Source of the DNA: FEN-1297 sp021817845
Lineage (GTDB): Bacteria; Bacteroidota; Ignavibacteria; Ignavibacteriales; Ignavibacteriaceae
NCBI GenBank assembly: GCA_021817845.1
Contig: JAKAFW010000023.1
Span: 4,328-68,327 of the forward strand
Direction of reading: 5' to 3'
Length of the DNA stretch: 64,000 bases
Each line of letters begins with the position of its first letter. Within the stretch, counting starts at the first letter, position 1. A model generated the notes under the pieces. That model was given only the letters and a program-made list of their open reading frames with translations, was not told where the DNA came from and did no database searches. Positions 17,338 to 26,744 of this stretch are shown one piece after another. Made by a program: the position numbers and the translations under genes.

Positions 17338-17678
17338 ATGGAAAATCTTAGTAAAATATTCAAAAAGCATAGTGGCTACGCAAGAATGCAAGAGCTGTGT
17401 AATCAAAAAATTCATTCAATTCCCTCATAAATATTATGAAACCGGCATAAGTGAAATTGATACTAAAAGCGGTCTCATAAAAATCTTTGACCGTGAAAAA
17501 ACAATCTGCGATCTTTTCCGTTACATAAATAAGATTGGCGAAGATATCGCCATAGAAACTCTTAAAAGAATATCTAAGAAATCACAAATCAAGAAATATC
17601 CAGAAACTGTTTGAGTATGCTGAGATTTGTGGAGTTAAAAAGAAAATTGAACCAATGACCAAAGCTATACTTTCATGA
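17338..17678 (+). pseudogene. Broken AbiEi-type antitoxin gene
   Basis: From ATG 17338 the frame reads MENLSKIFKKHSGYARMQEL, matching the winged-helix start of the AbiEi at 19911-20507, then stops early. Another frame resumes with KYYETGISEIDTKSG and IFDREKTICDLFRYINKIGED (matching AbiEi residues ~115-160), and a third gives LFEYAEICGVKKKIEPM to the stop at 17678. About 85 central codons are deleted and at least two frame changes are present. No toxin gene remains. The operator upstream is intact, so inactivation may be recent. Confidence 0.75.
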
Positions 17679-17938
17679 GAGTGAAATATTAATCTTTGAT
17701 CAAGAAAGCAATTTCTTCAGTAATTTAGGAAGCTCATTGATATAATTGTTAAAAGTATTATACATTTTTCATTTCTTGATAAAAATTATTGAATATTTAT
17801 CTTCTAATCCCATCCGTTTTGAGGTCTCTACCGTTTACGGGCAAAATCCCCAAAAATAATTTATGGTGTTTATATCCTAAATTTGCTATCTTTTAACTAA
17901 AGTTTGCCTAACCTGAGTTAATAGATTTATGAGAATGC

Positions 17939-18073
17939 ATGGATAAGTTAATTGATAATGTTTCAACGCTTAATCCAGCCACGCTTGGTAATAATACCGC
18001 AGGACAAAATTACTTAAATTATTTTATGGTTAACGGTTTAGTGCAGCATGATATCTATCATGCAGACGAATAG
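17939..18073 (+). pseudogene. DinB-like protein C-terminal fragment
   Basis: A 44-codon frame from ATG 17939 ends YFMVNGLVQHDIYHADE. The pattern hydrophobic-xx-GLVQHDIYHA is the metal-binding last helix of DinB/YfiT-like four-helix proteins (normally QHDxYHAGQI). Everything before and the final helix after it are missing, so this is a fragment. The 260 bases to its left (17679-17938) hold nothing I can identify. Confidence 0.4.
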
Positions 18074-18116
18074 TTTTGCTTAAGAAAATCTAAAAATAAA
18101 ATTTAGGAGAATAGGA

Positions 18117-19691
18117 ATGGATCTTAGTAAGAAAAATGAAAACTTCGGACGTAATAGTCTGTACCTTATCTCCGCTTTCGCTTTCTTTGAGCTGCTAATT
18201 CATCTATATACAAACGCATTTGCGAGCTACGGATATTTCCGCGATGAACTATACTATATCGCGTGCAGCAACCATTTAGCAGCAGGCTACGTTGACCAGC
18301 CTCCGCTTTCAAGTTACTTACTATTCATAAGCATTAAATTTTTCGGCGATTCAATCTTTGCCTTGCGGCTTTTTCCTGCTATTGCTTCCTCATTTACCAT
18401 TTTTATAACAGGCTTAATGGTACGCAAACTTAACGGAGGATATTTTGCAATTACCGCCGCTTGTATCTCGCTTGCACTTGCACCGCAGTTTCTAGGTACA
18501 AATACAGTTTATTCAATGAATACCTTTGATTGGCTGTTCTGGTCTCTTGCTGCATACTTAGTAATATTAATTGTTCGCTCAGGTAACTCAGTCGGATCGA
18601 AAGCAACAAAAAAACTATGGATCTGGCTCGGATTGGTTTTAGGACTTGGACTTCTAAATAAAATTGATCTTCTCTGGTTCGGCGCCGGTTTGTTTGTTGG
18701 TCTTATTCTTACCCCGCAAAGAAAGTATTTTAAAACTTTACAGCCCTATTTCGCTGGAATAATCGCTTTAGTTTTGTTTATGCCTTACGTTGTCTGGAAT
18801 ATTACCCATAATTTTGCAACCCTTGAATTCATGCACCGTGCGGCAACAATAAAATATTCCTCACAGAATCCGCTTACTTTTATTTCTGACATACTGCTTG
18901 TAATGAATCCGCTAACTATACCAGTCTGGATTGCCGGAATTTATTTTCTGTTTTTCAATAAAGATGGAAAAACATATAAACTCATTGGTTATATTTTCCT
19001 TGTTTCGTTTTTGATATTGATAATAAATTGGCATTCGAAAGTTGAGTACATTGCACCGGCATTCCCGATGCTATTTGCTGCCGGCGGGGTTATGCTTGAA
19101 AAACTTGCCGTTCGTAAAAGCTTTGCCTGGATTCAGTATACACTTCCTGCAATGATTGTTTTAGTGGGACTGATTCTTATGCCCTTAGCGCTTCCTATTC
19201 TTCCTGTAGAAACATTTATAAACTATTCTCGTACTTTGGGTATGGCTCCGTCAACTAGCGAAGCACAACAATTGGAAAGTCTCCCTCAGTTTTATGCAGA
19301 CATGTTTGGTTGGAAAAATATGGCTGACTCTGTTTCAAAAGTGTATCTAACTTTATCGCCCGCAGAAAGAAAGAAGACCGTTATATTTGCACAGAATTAC
19401 GGTGAAGCCGGGGCAATTGATTTTTTCAGAAAAGATTTTCCGCTGCCGAGAGTAATTTGCGGACATAATAATTACTGGTACTGGGGCCCGGGCGATACAA
19501 CCTTTACAACTTTAATTGTTATCGGCGGCTCTAAGGAAGACCATTTAAAAACTTGCGCTTCGGTAAAGCAGGTAGGTACAGTTCAAAGCAAGTATGCTAT
19601 CCCGTATGAAAATAATTTGCCGATATTTATTTGTAAGGATTTGAAATTCCCCGTTTTCGTTATTTGGCCGCTAGTAAAATTTTTTATATAG
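18117..19691 (+). CDS. GT39/ArnT-like membrane glycosyltransferase
   Basis: 524-residue integral membrane protein with about 10-12 hydrophobic segments. The first luminal loop carries YFRDELYYIACSNHLAAGY, holding the acidic DE pair typical of PMT/ArnT-type (GT-C fold) enzymes that use polyprenyl-phosphate sugars. The following VDQPPLSSYLL segment is also family-typical. The C-terminal ~120 residues form a soluble domain beginning near LPQFYADMFGWKN. Likely adds a sugar to a protein or lipid on the outer face of the inner membrane. Sugar and acceptor cannot be read from the sequence. It stands alone between the gene remnants and the abiE locus. Confidence 0.88.
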   Translation: MDLSKKNENFGRNSLYLISAFAFFELLIHLYTNAFASYGYFRDELYYIACSNHLAAGYVDQPPLSSYLLFISIKFFGDSIFALRLFPAIASSFTIFITGLMVRKLNGGYFAITAACISLALAPQFLGTNTVYSMNTFDWLFWSLAAYLVILIVRSGNSVGSKATKKLWIWLGLVLGLGLLNKIDLLWFGAGLFVGLILTPQRKYFKTLQPYFAGIIALVLFMPYVVWNITHNFATLEFMHRAATIKYSSQNPLTFISDILLVMNPLTIPVWIAGIYFLFFNKDGKTYKLIGYIFLVSFLILIINWHSKVEYIAPAFPMLFAAGGVMLEKLAVRKSFAWIQYTLPAMIVLVGLILMPLALPILPVETFINYSRTLGMAPSTSEAQQLESLPQFYADMFGWKNMADSVSKVYLTLSPAERKKTVIFAQNYGEAGAIDFFRKDFPLPRVICGHNNYWYWGPGDTTFTTLIVIGGSKEDHLKTCASVKQVGTVQSKYAIPYENNLPIFICKDLKFPVFVIWPLVKFFI

Positions 19692-19850
19692 ATACATTTT
19701 AGAAATTGAATCCAGAATGATGGAATTTTAGCAATTCATATTTATCTATTAAATTTCATTTTTAACTAAGAAATTTGCTTTCCTTTAACTATTCCGGGAC
19801 TTAGTCAAAAAGACATACTACTTTACGTCCCTAAAAATTTCTTATTATAA

Positions 19851-19899
19851 TGGTTCTAAATCAAGGTAAAACCATTATATTTACCTTGTAAAAGAACCA
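19851..19899. promoter_or_regulatory. Nested operator of the abiE operon
   Basis: Inner arms CAAGGTAAA (19862-19870) and TTTACCTTG (19880-19888) flank a 9-nt spacer. Outer arms TGGTTCT (19851-19857) and AGAACCA (19893-19899) flank them, each separated by 4 nt. All four arms are perfect. The site ends 11 bases before the AbiEi start. AbiEi antitoxins are known to repress their own promoter through inverted repeats. Confidence 0.75.
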
Positions 19900-19910
19900 A
19901 TGCAAAACAA

Positions 19911-20507
19911 ATGGATGCTATTGTAAAAATATTTAGAGCAAATAACGGCTATGCACGTATGAGCGAACTTAAAAACGCTCATATTCATACCCGTAATATT
20001 GCCCGTGCTGTAAATGAAGGCACAATTGAAAAAGTCAAACCCGGTCTTTACAAACTTGTAGATTATCCCTGGGATGAACACGGCAGCTTTGCCGACGTAT
20101 GCAATTCAAATAAGAAAGCAGTCATTTGCCTTCTTTCTGCGGCGGACTACCACCAACTTACAACCTTTAATCCAACGGAAATTTATGTTGCGGTTCCGAA
20201 CAACACGGATAAATTTGTTCTTCAGTATCCGCCTATAAAAGTTTATTACTTCGGTGATAATTATTATGAACCCGGTATCGAAATCCTTGAAACAAAGAGT
20301 GGTACAATAAGAATCTATAACAAAGAAAAAACAATCGGCGACCTCTTCCGTTACATGAATAAGCTTGGTGAAGATATAGCCGTCGAATCTCTAAAAGAAT
20401 ATCTGAAGAACCGTAAAGGCAGAAACATATCTAGGCTTCTTGAGTATTCTGAAATCTGCGGCGTTAAGAAAAAAATTGAACCTATGGTAAAGGCTATCTT
20501 GTCATGA
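19911..20507 (+). CDS. abiEi: AbiEi type IV antitoxin
   Basis: 198-residue antitoxin with the N-terminal winged-helix (MDAIVKIFRANNGYARMSEL) and central AbiEi domain (KAVICLLSAADYHQLTTFNP, then ILETKSGTIRIYNKEKTIGDLFRYMNK). In type IV systems the antitoxin does not bind the toxin but counters its effect and represses the operon. The last codons overlap the toxin ATG by 4 bases. The nested palindrome just upstream fits autoregulation. A broken paralogue lies at 17338-17678. Confidence 0.93.
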   Translation: MDAIVKIFRANNGYARMSELKNAHIHTRNIARAVNEGTIEKVKPGLYKLVDYPWDEHGSFADVCNSNKKAVICLLSAADYHQLTTFNPTEIYVAVPNNTDKFVLQYPPIKVYYFGDNYYEPGIEILETKSGTIRIYNKEKTIGDLFRYMNKLGEDIAVESLKEYLKNRKGRNISRLLEYSEICGVKKKIEPMVKAILS

Positions 20508-21403
20508 AGCAGAAAAAAGAACTTAAAAACATTTCTGCTTCCGTTAAAGAAAGGCTAAGAAATATTTCCGTACAATCCGGTAAGGAATTTCAAAGTATCT
20601 TGCGCCAGTACATTCAGGAGCGTTTTCTCTTTCGTCTATCAAAGTCAATATACTCAAACAATCTAATTCTAAAAGGTGCACTGCTTTTTGTTGCGCATGA
20701 TATTAGCCGCTCTCGTCCCACTAAAGATATAGACTTCCTTGGATCATCTTTGACAAATGAGAAAGATGAGATAGCCGGAATTATAGCAGAGATTCTAAAT
20801 ATTAATTATGAAGACGGCTTGCGTTTCGATGCAGCTCATATTGATTCCGAAAATATTGTAGAGGACGGAGATTATCACGGTGTCAGGATTAAGTTCAATG
20901 CTTATCTCGAAAACTCTAAAGAAAGAGTTCAATTGGATATTGGCTTCGGTGATAAAATCACCGGCGGTCCTATTGAGATTGATTTCCCGGTATTGCTCGA
21001 TTTTCCTGCTCCACGGTTAAAAGTATATTCTGTCGAAAGTGCAATCGCAGAAAAGTTTGAAGCTATCGTTTCACTTCAACTTGAAACAAGCCGTATGAAA
21101 GATTTTTATGATATTCTCTTCTTTGCTGGAAATTATCAATTCAAAAAAGATTTACTTAAACAGGCTATTATAACAACCTTTGAACATCGCGCTACCGATA
21201 TTAAACTTCGTAAAGAAATTTACACAGATAGTTTTAAGGCTAATCCTCAAAAGCAAACTCAGTGGTTCTCTTTTCTTGAAAGGAATAAGCTAACGGCAGA
21301 AAATAATTTTGCTAAAGTTGTAGGTAAAATTAATTCATTCATCGAACCGGTCTTTTTTGATAATAAATCATCATGGGATCCTATAAAATTTATTTGGGAA
21401 TAA
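20504..21403 (+). CDS. abiEii: AbiEii nucleotidyltransferase toxin
   Basis: 299-residue toxin of the nucleotidyltransferase superfamily, responsible for growth arrest after phage infection. The active-site region reads LILKGALLFVAHDI followed by TKDIDFLGSS with the two metal aspartates (D75, D77). The later VESAIAEKFEAIVSL and SRMKDFYDILFF blocks supply the conserved lysine and aspartate of the AbiEii fold. The first motif is KGA in place of the common GG/GS, which is within family variation. Known members add nucleotides to tRNA or other acceptors; the target here is unknown. Confidence 0.92.
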   Translation: MKQKKELKNISASVKERLRNISVQSGKEFQSILRQYIQERFLFRLSKSIYSNNLILKGALLFVAHDISRSRPTKDIDFLGSSLTNEKDEIAGIIAEILNINYEDGLRFDAAHIDSENIVEDGDYHGVRIKFNAYLENSKERVQLDIGFGDKITGGPIEIDFPVLLDFPAPRLKVYSVESAIAEKFEAIVSLQLETSRMKDFYDILFFAGNYQFKKDLLKQAIITTFEHRATDIKLRKEIYTDSFKANPQKQTQWFSFLERNKLTAENNFAKVVGKINSFIEPVFFDNKSSWDPIKFIWE

Positions 21404-21729
21404 TTAATATTCTGTTCCATAATTTAAATCGCTAATCTAATTCCCAGTAGCATTTCTTTTTGTCGCTGGTTTAAAGTTTAATATAAAAACATCAAGAGTT
21501 ACATTTGCAACCCTCAGCGTAATTATTGTTACATTAAATTTTGTCTTATTTTCTCAATTCTTATAAAAAATTCATTGGCATATTCCTTGCGAATAATAAA
21601 TCAATTCCAAATGATTAAATAATATAAAATTATAATTTATTTTGAAACAAACATCAAATATGTATTCTTTCTTATTTCTTACTTTGATTAGACTTAACGA
21701 ATCGCTATTTTCATAAAAGGGTTTAATAA
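21404..21729. other. Gene-free spacer before the restriction operon
   Basis: I see no gene, tRNA or strong hairpin. The stretch is very AT-rich and probably holds the hsdR promoter; AAAGGG (21717-21722) lies about 8 bases before the TTG start at 21730. Confidence 0.5.
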
Positions 21730-24700
21730 TTGTTTACAATAGTGCCGACAAGTAATTTTAAATTTCTCGAAAATAAACTACCTGAGCTTGCTGCTCTCGG
21801 AAATCTCGCTGAAGACTATGTTTATGCAGATCCTTCAAGTGCTGCGGTTAAGCTTCGCTCTTTTGCGGAAAAGTATGTTGATATTATTTATACAATTCTA
21901 AATCTCCCTGCTGATTTTGAAGAAAAAACTCTCTATAACCAGATTAACACCGTTACTTTTAAAACCTCCGTCCCTCTTCCAATTATAAATCTTCTTCATT
22001 CGTTACGCATAACCGGCAATAAAGCTGCTCATGGCTCGGTGCTATCTTCCGAAACAAGCTTAAACCTTTTATCTCAAGCGCATAAAATTGCTTTATGGTT
22101 GTTTGCTTCTTATTGCGGTGGCGACTTGAAATCTGTTCAAGAATTTAAAGAACCCGAATATTATAAAAAAGCTGACTGGCAAAAAGATAAGCTCAATATC
22201 TTAAAAGAGTTGCTTGATAAAGAAAATCAGCTTCAAAATGTTTTTATCGAACTTGAAAAGGAAAGAGAAAAGTTCGCTAAAATTGAAAAATCAAAACAAG
22301 AACTTGAAGAATTACTTCTTAATGGTCAAAAAGTCTCTAACGAGCTTCAGTTCTCTGAAGAACAGACTCGTAAACTTCTTATTGATGAAGCTCTCGCAGC
22401 TGTTGGTTGGTATGTCGATCCTAATAATAAACCTACCGAAGATGTTTTCCCGGAATATCAGGTTGATCATCAACCGACTGAATCCGGTATTGGTTATGCC
22501 GATTATGTTTTATGGGCTGATGGAAAACCTATTGCAGTAATTGAAGCAAAGAAAACTTCCAAAGATTCAAATATCGGTCGTAAACAAGCCCAGCTTTATG
22601 CCGATGGTTTGGAAAAAATGCACGGACAGCGCCCTGTTATTTTTTATACGAATGGATTTGAAACGTATATCTGGAATGATGCTGCAAATGAACCACCTCG
22701 TCCCGTTTATGGTTTCTATTCAAAAAATAGTTTGCAGTATTTAATTTTCCAGCGTGCTAATAGGCAGAACCTCGATTCACCTAAAATAAATTATGATATT
22801 ACAGACCGCCCATACCAGATTGAAGCGATTAAGCGCGTATTGGAAAAATTTCAATCAAAAAGAAGAAAATCTTTGATAGTCCAGGCAACCGGAACAGGAA
22901 AAACCCGAGTTGCTATTTCCATTTGTGATGTCCTTACCCGCTATAATTGGGTTAAAAATATTTTATTCCTTTGTGACCGGCGCGAACTTCGTAAGCAGGC
23001 AAAAAATACTTTCAAAGATTACCTGCCTGGCTCGCCTTTGGTCATACTAAATGCTTCTTCATCCAAAGAAAAGGACAAAAGGATTTATCTTGCTACTTAC
23101 CCGGCAATGAATCAATACTTTCAAAATTTCGACCCGGGTTTCTTTGATCTTATTATAGCCGACGAATCTCACCGCAGTATTTACAAAGCATACAGCGATC
23201 TGTTTAAATATTTTGATTGTCTTCAAATTGGTCTTACAGCTACACCCGTTGATTTCGTTAATCGCAATACATTCAAAATGTTTGACTGTAAACCGCTTGA
23301 CCCAACTGCAAATTATAGTTATGATGAGGCAATCACTCATGAACCTCCTTATTTATCCCGTTACGAAGTTTTTAATGTAACCACAAAATTCTTACGTGAA
23401 GGAATTCGATATTCCAAACTTACTCGTGAACAGCAGCTTGAACTTGAAGAGCAGCTTGAAAATCCGGAAATCATCGAATATGATTCCGATGAACTTGATA
23501 AATACATTTATAATCTTGATACTAATCGTCATATTATTCGTAATCTGATGGAGAATGGTCTCAAGTTTCCTGACGGTCGCCTCGGTAAATCAATAATCTT
23601 TGCACGGAATCATATTCATGCAAAAATTCTTGAAGATGTATTTGATGATCTTTATCCTCAGTATGGGGGTAAATTCTGCCAGGTAATTGATAACTACGAT
23701 CCACGAGCCGATCAACTTATTGATGATCTAAAAGGTATCGGGAATAACAATGATTTAACAATCGCAATCTCTGTTGATATGCTCGATACCGGAATTGATA
23801 TTCCCGAACTTCTTAACCTTGTATTTGCAAAACCTGTTAAGTCTTTTGTTAAGTTTTGGCAAATGATAGGGCGTGGAACTCGTATAAAAAAGGATTTATT
23901 TGGCCCCGGTCTCGATAAAACAAAATTCAGAATCTTTGACCATTGGAGCAACTTCGAATGGTTCGCTGTTAATTTTAAACCTGTCGAGCCGGCGGTAAGT
24001 AAATCACTTATGCAGCGTTTGTTCGAAGAAAGAATCCTTCTTGCGGAGAATGCTTTAACTAAATTTAATAAATATACTTTCGATTTTGTTACCGGTCTTA
24101 TATTAAAAGATATTTCTTCACTTGCATCAACAAATACAATTTCAGTAAAAGAAAATATCCGTGATATAAAGCTCATGGAGAATGAAAATCTAATAAAGAC
24201 TTTCGGCGGTGAAGTTAAGAACCAGCTTCAAAATGTTATTGCTCCTTTAATGCAATGGATAAATATTCGAGGCGAATCTTCAGCCTATTCTTTCGATCTG
24301 TTAATTGCACAAACACAAAATTCATTGCTCCTTCAATCCGGAAAGTTCGATGACTTAAAAGGTAATATTCTTAATCGTATTAATTCCTTAAAGAGAAATC
24401 TTAATCAAGTAAAAGCTAAATCAGCGCTTCTTCAGAAAACTCTTACAAGCGAATTCTGGCAAGGCATTACAATTCAAGAATTGGAAAACCTTCGCCTTGA
24501 ACTTCGTTCAATCATGAAATACCGTGAAGGCGAAGATTCAGATCCTGTTCCGGTTCCTAAAATCGATGTAACCGATTCCGACGTTGAATTTGAAGAGTAC
24601 CATGTGCGCAGTAAAAGTGTTGAAATGGTCGCTTATAAAGAACGTGTTGAAGATGTCCTAATTCGCCTTTTTGATCAAAGTGAAACTCTGCATAAAATAA

Positions 24701-25131
24701 AAAATGGTATTCCTGTAAACGATGCTGATATACAAGAATTGATAGCACTTGTTCTTACACAGCATCCAGATGTTAATCTTGAATTGTTGAAAGAATTTTA
24801 TCCTGATACAGCCGGGCATCTCGATCTTGCAATTAGAAGAATAATTGGTCTCGATTCAAAGTTTCTCGATGATCAATTCACAAAATTCATTCATCAAAAT
24901 TCAAATCTGAACTCAACGCAGATAAAATTCATTCAAATGCTGCAAAACCATATCGGTAAATACGGCGCTATAAAACTCGAAACTCTCTTTGAGCCGCCCT
25001 TTACTAATATTCACTCGGAGGGTATTTACGGTGTCTTCCCAGATACTAACCAATTTAACCAAATAATCGGTTTAGTAAAGGAGATTAATTATCCATACGC
25101 TCAACCATCAGCAAATGACAATGACCAATGA
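21730..25131 (+). CDS. hsdR: Type I restriction enzyme R subunit
   Basis: 1133-residue motor and nuclease subunit of a type I restriction system. Order of domains: an N-terminal DUF4145-like helical region (about 1-130); a PD-(D/E)xK nuclease with GYADYVLW and IEAKK (E272); and a superfamily 2 helicase with Walker A QATGTGKTR (from 384), DESHRS (478), a GLTATP motif and a late IGRGTRI motif; then a C-terminal EcoEI-R-like region. The TTG start is supported by a purine-rich ribosome site and by the lack of any earlier in-frame start. hsdM follows after 71 bases. All catalytic motifs look intact. Confidence 0.96.
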   Translation: MFTIVPTSNFKFLENKLPELAALGNLAEDYVYADPSSAAVKLRSFAEKYVDIIYTILNLPADFEEKTLYNQINTVTFKTSVPLPIINLLHSLRITGNKAAHGSVLSSETSLNLLSQAHKIALWLFASYCGGDLKSVQEFKEPEYYKKADWQKDKLNILKELLDKENQLQNVFIELEKEREKFAKIEKSKQELEELLLNGQKVSNELQFSEEQTRKLLIDEALAAVGWYVDPNNKPTEDVFPEYQVDHQPTESGIGYADYVLWADGKPIAVIEAKKTSKDSNIGRKQAQLYADGLEKMHGQRPVIFYTNGFETYIWNDAANEPPRPVYGFYSKNSLQYLIFQRANRQNLDSPKINYDITDRPYQIEAIKRVLEKFQSKRRKSLIVQATGTGKTRVAISICDVLTRYNWVKNILFLCDRRELRKQAKNTFKDYLPGSPLVILNASSSKEKDKRIYLATYPAMNQYFQNFDPGFFDLIIADESHRSIYKAYSDLFKYFDCLQIGLTATPVDFVNRNTFKMFDCKPLDPTANYSYDEAITHEPPYLSRYEVFNVTTKFLREGIRYSKLTREQQLELEEQLENPEIIEYDSDELDKYIYNLDTNRHIIRNLMENGLKFPDGRLGKSIIFARNHIHAKILEDVFDDLYPQYGGKFCQVIDNYDPRADQLIDDLKGIGNNNDLTIAISVDMLDTGIDIPELLNLVFAKPVKSFVKFWQMIGRGTRIKKDLFGPGLDKTKFRIFDHWSNFEWFAVNFKPVEPAVSKSLMQRLFEERILLAENALTKFNKYTFDFVTGLILKDISSLASTNTISVKENIRDIKLMENENLIKTFGGEVKNQLQNVIAPLMQWINIRGESSAYSFDLLIAQTQNSLLLQSGKFDDLKGNILNRINSLKRNLNQVKAKSALLQKTLTSEFWQGITIQELENLRLELRSIMKYREGEDSDPVPVPKIDVTDSDVEFEEYHVRSKSVEMVAYKERVEDVLIRLFDQSETLHKIKNGIPVNDADIQELIALVLTQHPDVNLELLKEFYPDTAGHLDLAIRRIIGLDSKFLDDQFTKFIHQNSNLNSTQIKFIQMLQNHIGKYGAIKLETLFEPPFTNIHSEGIYGVFPDTNQFNQIIGLVKEINYPYAQPSANDNDQ

Positions 25132-25202
25132 TTATTTAAAAATGGGCTTAAAATAATGCTAAATAAAAATTCGACAATCTACAATCAAAAATCGACAATC
25201 AA

Positions 25203-26678
25203 ATGATAACCGGTGAAATAAAAAATAAAATAGATCAACTCTGGACTCAATTCTGGACCGGCGGTGTAACAAATCCGTTTACCGTTATCGAACAAATAAC
25301 ATTTCTAATGTTTTCCCGTTTGCTCGATATTAAAGAAACAGTTAACGAAAATAAATCAAAGCTAAGTGGTCATACTTTCAAAAGAATCTTTTCACCTAAC
25401 GAGCAGCATATAAGATGGGAAAATTTCAGACATCTTGAAGCTGAAGAAATGCTGAAGGTTGTACGTGATGAGGTTTTCCCTCACTTCAAACGCGCGTTCA
25501 CAAATGGCTCAACGCTTTCCGAATATATGAAAGACGCTCAGCTTATGGTTGTTCGACCAAGTTTGTTGGTTACCGCGGTTAATACTATACACGAATTGCC
25601 TCTTACCGAAGGTGATACCAAAGGCGATCTTTACGAATATTTATTAAGCAAGCTGCAAACATCTGGTATAGCAGGACAGTTCCGTACTCCCCGTCATATT
25701 ATTGAAATGATGGTAAAAATAATTGATCCTCAGCCAACGGATTTAATCTGCGATCCCGCTTGTGGTACTGCTGGTTTTCTGGTTGGTGTTATGGAGTATC
25801 TTAACAAGAATAATATGGAAGTCTATCCCGGTGATAAGCTTTTTGATTATCAAGATCATATTCAAAATAAATTACTAAACGGTTTTGATTTCGATTCAAC
25901 AATGCTTCGTATTGCCGCTATGAATCTTCTTCTTCATAATATTGATAGTCCTCAAATTCACAATCAAGATTCTCTTAGCGGTACATTTTTGGAAAAATTT
26001 CCTCAGCTTGCTGAAAACTATTACACTGTTATTCTTGCAAATCCGCCTTTTAAAGGCAGCCTAGATAATGAAAATGTCGAATCATCACTTGTAGGTAAAG
26101 TAAAAACTAAAAAGACAGAACTTCTTTTCAACTTTCTCTTTTTGCGTATGCTTAAGCTTGGCGGTCGTGCCGCTATTATTGTACCCGATGGTGTTCTGTT
26201 CGGTGCCTCTAAAGCTCATGTAGCTTTACGCCAAACTCTAATTGAAGAAAATCAGCTTGAAGCAATCATCTCACTCCCTTCAGGTGTGTTTAAGCCTTAT
26301 GCAGGCGTATCTACTGCAATAATGGTTTTTACCAAAGGCGGTAAAACGGAAAACATTTGGTTCTATGATGTCGAAGCTGATGGCCTATCTCTTGATGATA
26401 AACGTCAGCCCGTTCCGGAAAACGATCTCCCGGACGTAGTTGATAGCTGGAAGAAACGAAACGAAGAAGAAAATTCCGATAAATCAAAAAAACATTTCTT
26501 TGTCTCTGTTGATGATATCAGAAAAAATAAATACGATTTGAGTATTAGTAAATACAAGGAAATTGTTTATAAAGAAATTGAATACGAAAAGCCCCAAATT
26601 ATTCTTGAAAAGATGTTTACGCTTGAAGACGAAATTCGTAATGAAATGAATAAACTAAAAGAGATGTTGCCGCATTAA
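25203..26678 (+). CDS. hsdM: Type I restriction-modification M subunit
   Basis: 491-residue N6-adenine methyltransferase with an HsdM N-terminal helical domain (1-130) and the SAM-binding motif DPACGTAGFLVG from residue 184. The catalytic motif NPPF starts at residue 280. It methylates the target chosen by the S subunit and completes the restriction complex. The region before the ATG contains a short direct repeat (TCGACAATC twice). It is much shorter than, and not closely similar to, the second M subunit at 60363-63014, so the two systems are independent. Confidence 0.96.
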   Translation: MITGEIKNKIDQLWTQFWTGGVTNPFTVIEQITFLMFSRLLDIKETVNENKSKLSGHTFKRIFSPNEQHIRWENFRHLEAEEMLKVVRDEVFPHFKRAFTNGSTLSEYMKDAQLMVVRPSLLVTAVNTIHELPLTEGDTKGDLYEYLLSKLQTSGIAGQFRTPRHIIEMMVKIIDPQPTDLICDPACGTAGFLVGVMEYLNKNNMEVYPGDKLFDYQDHIQNKLLNGFDFDSTMLRIAAMNLLLHNIDSPQIHNQDSLSGTFLEKFPQLAENYYTVILANPPFKGSLDNENVESSLVGKVKTKKTELLFNFLFLRMLKLGGRAAIIVPDGVLFGASKAHVALRQTLIEENQLEAIISLPSGVFKPYAGVSTAIMVFTKGGKTENIWFYDVEADGLSLDDKRQPVPENDLPDVVDSWKKRNEEENSDKSKKHFFVSVDDIRKNKYDLSISKYKEIVYKEIEYEKPQIILEKMFTLEDEIRNEMNKLKEMLPH

Positions 26679-26689
26679 AAATATATTAG

Positions 26690-26709
26690 CCCAGACTTTT
26701 AAGTCTGGG
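26690..26709. repeat. Short intergenic hairpin
   Basis: CCCAGACTT, TT, AAGTCTGGG: a 9-bp perfect stem with a 2-nt centre between hsdM and the AlbA_2 gene. No U-tract follows, so it is more likely a REP-like palindrome than a terminator. Confidence 0.5.
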
Positions 26710-26744
26710 GAACTTGATAAGGAAGTGAATAAAAAATTCAAAAA

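Noticed and set aside
17372..17614. Open frame of 80 codons as an independent gene
   Set aside because: Its second half is the AbiEi C-terminal domain and the sequence before and after continues the same protein in other frames, so it is part of one pseudogene.
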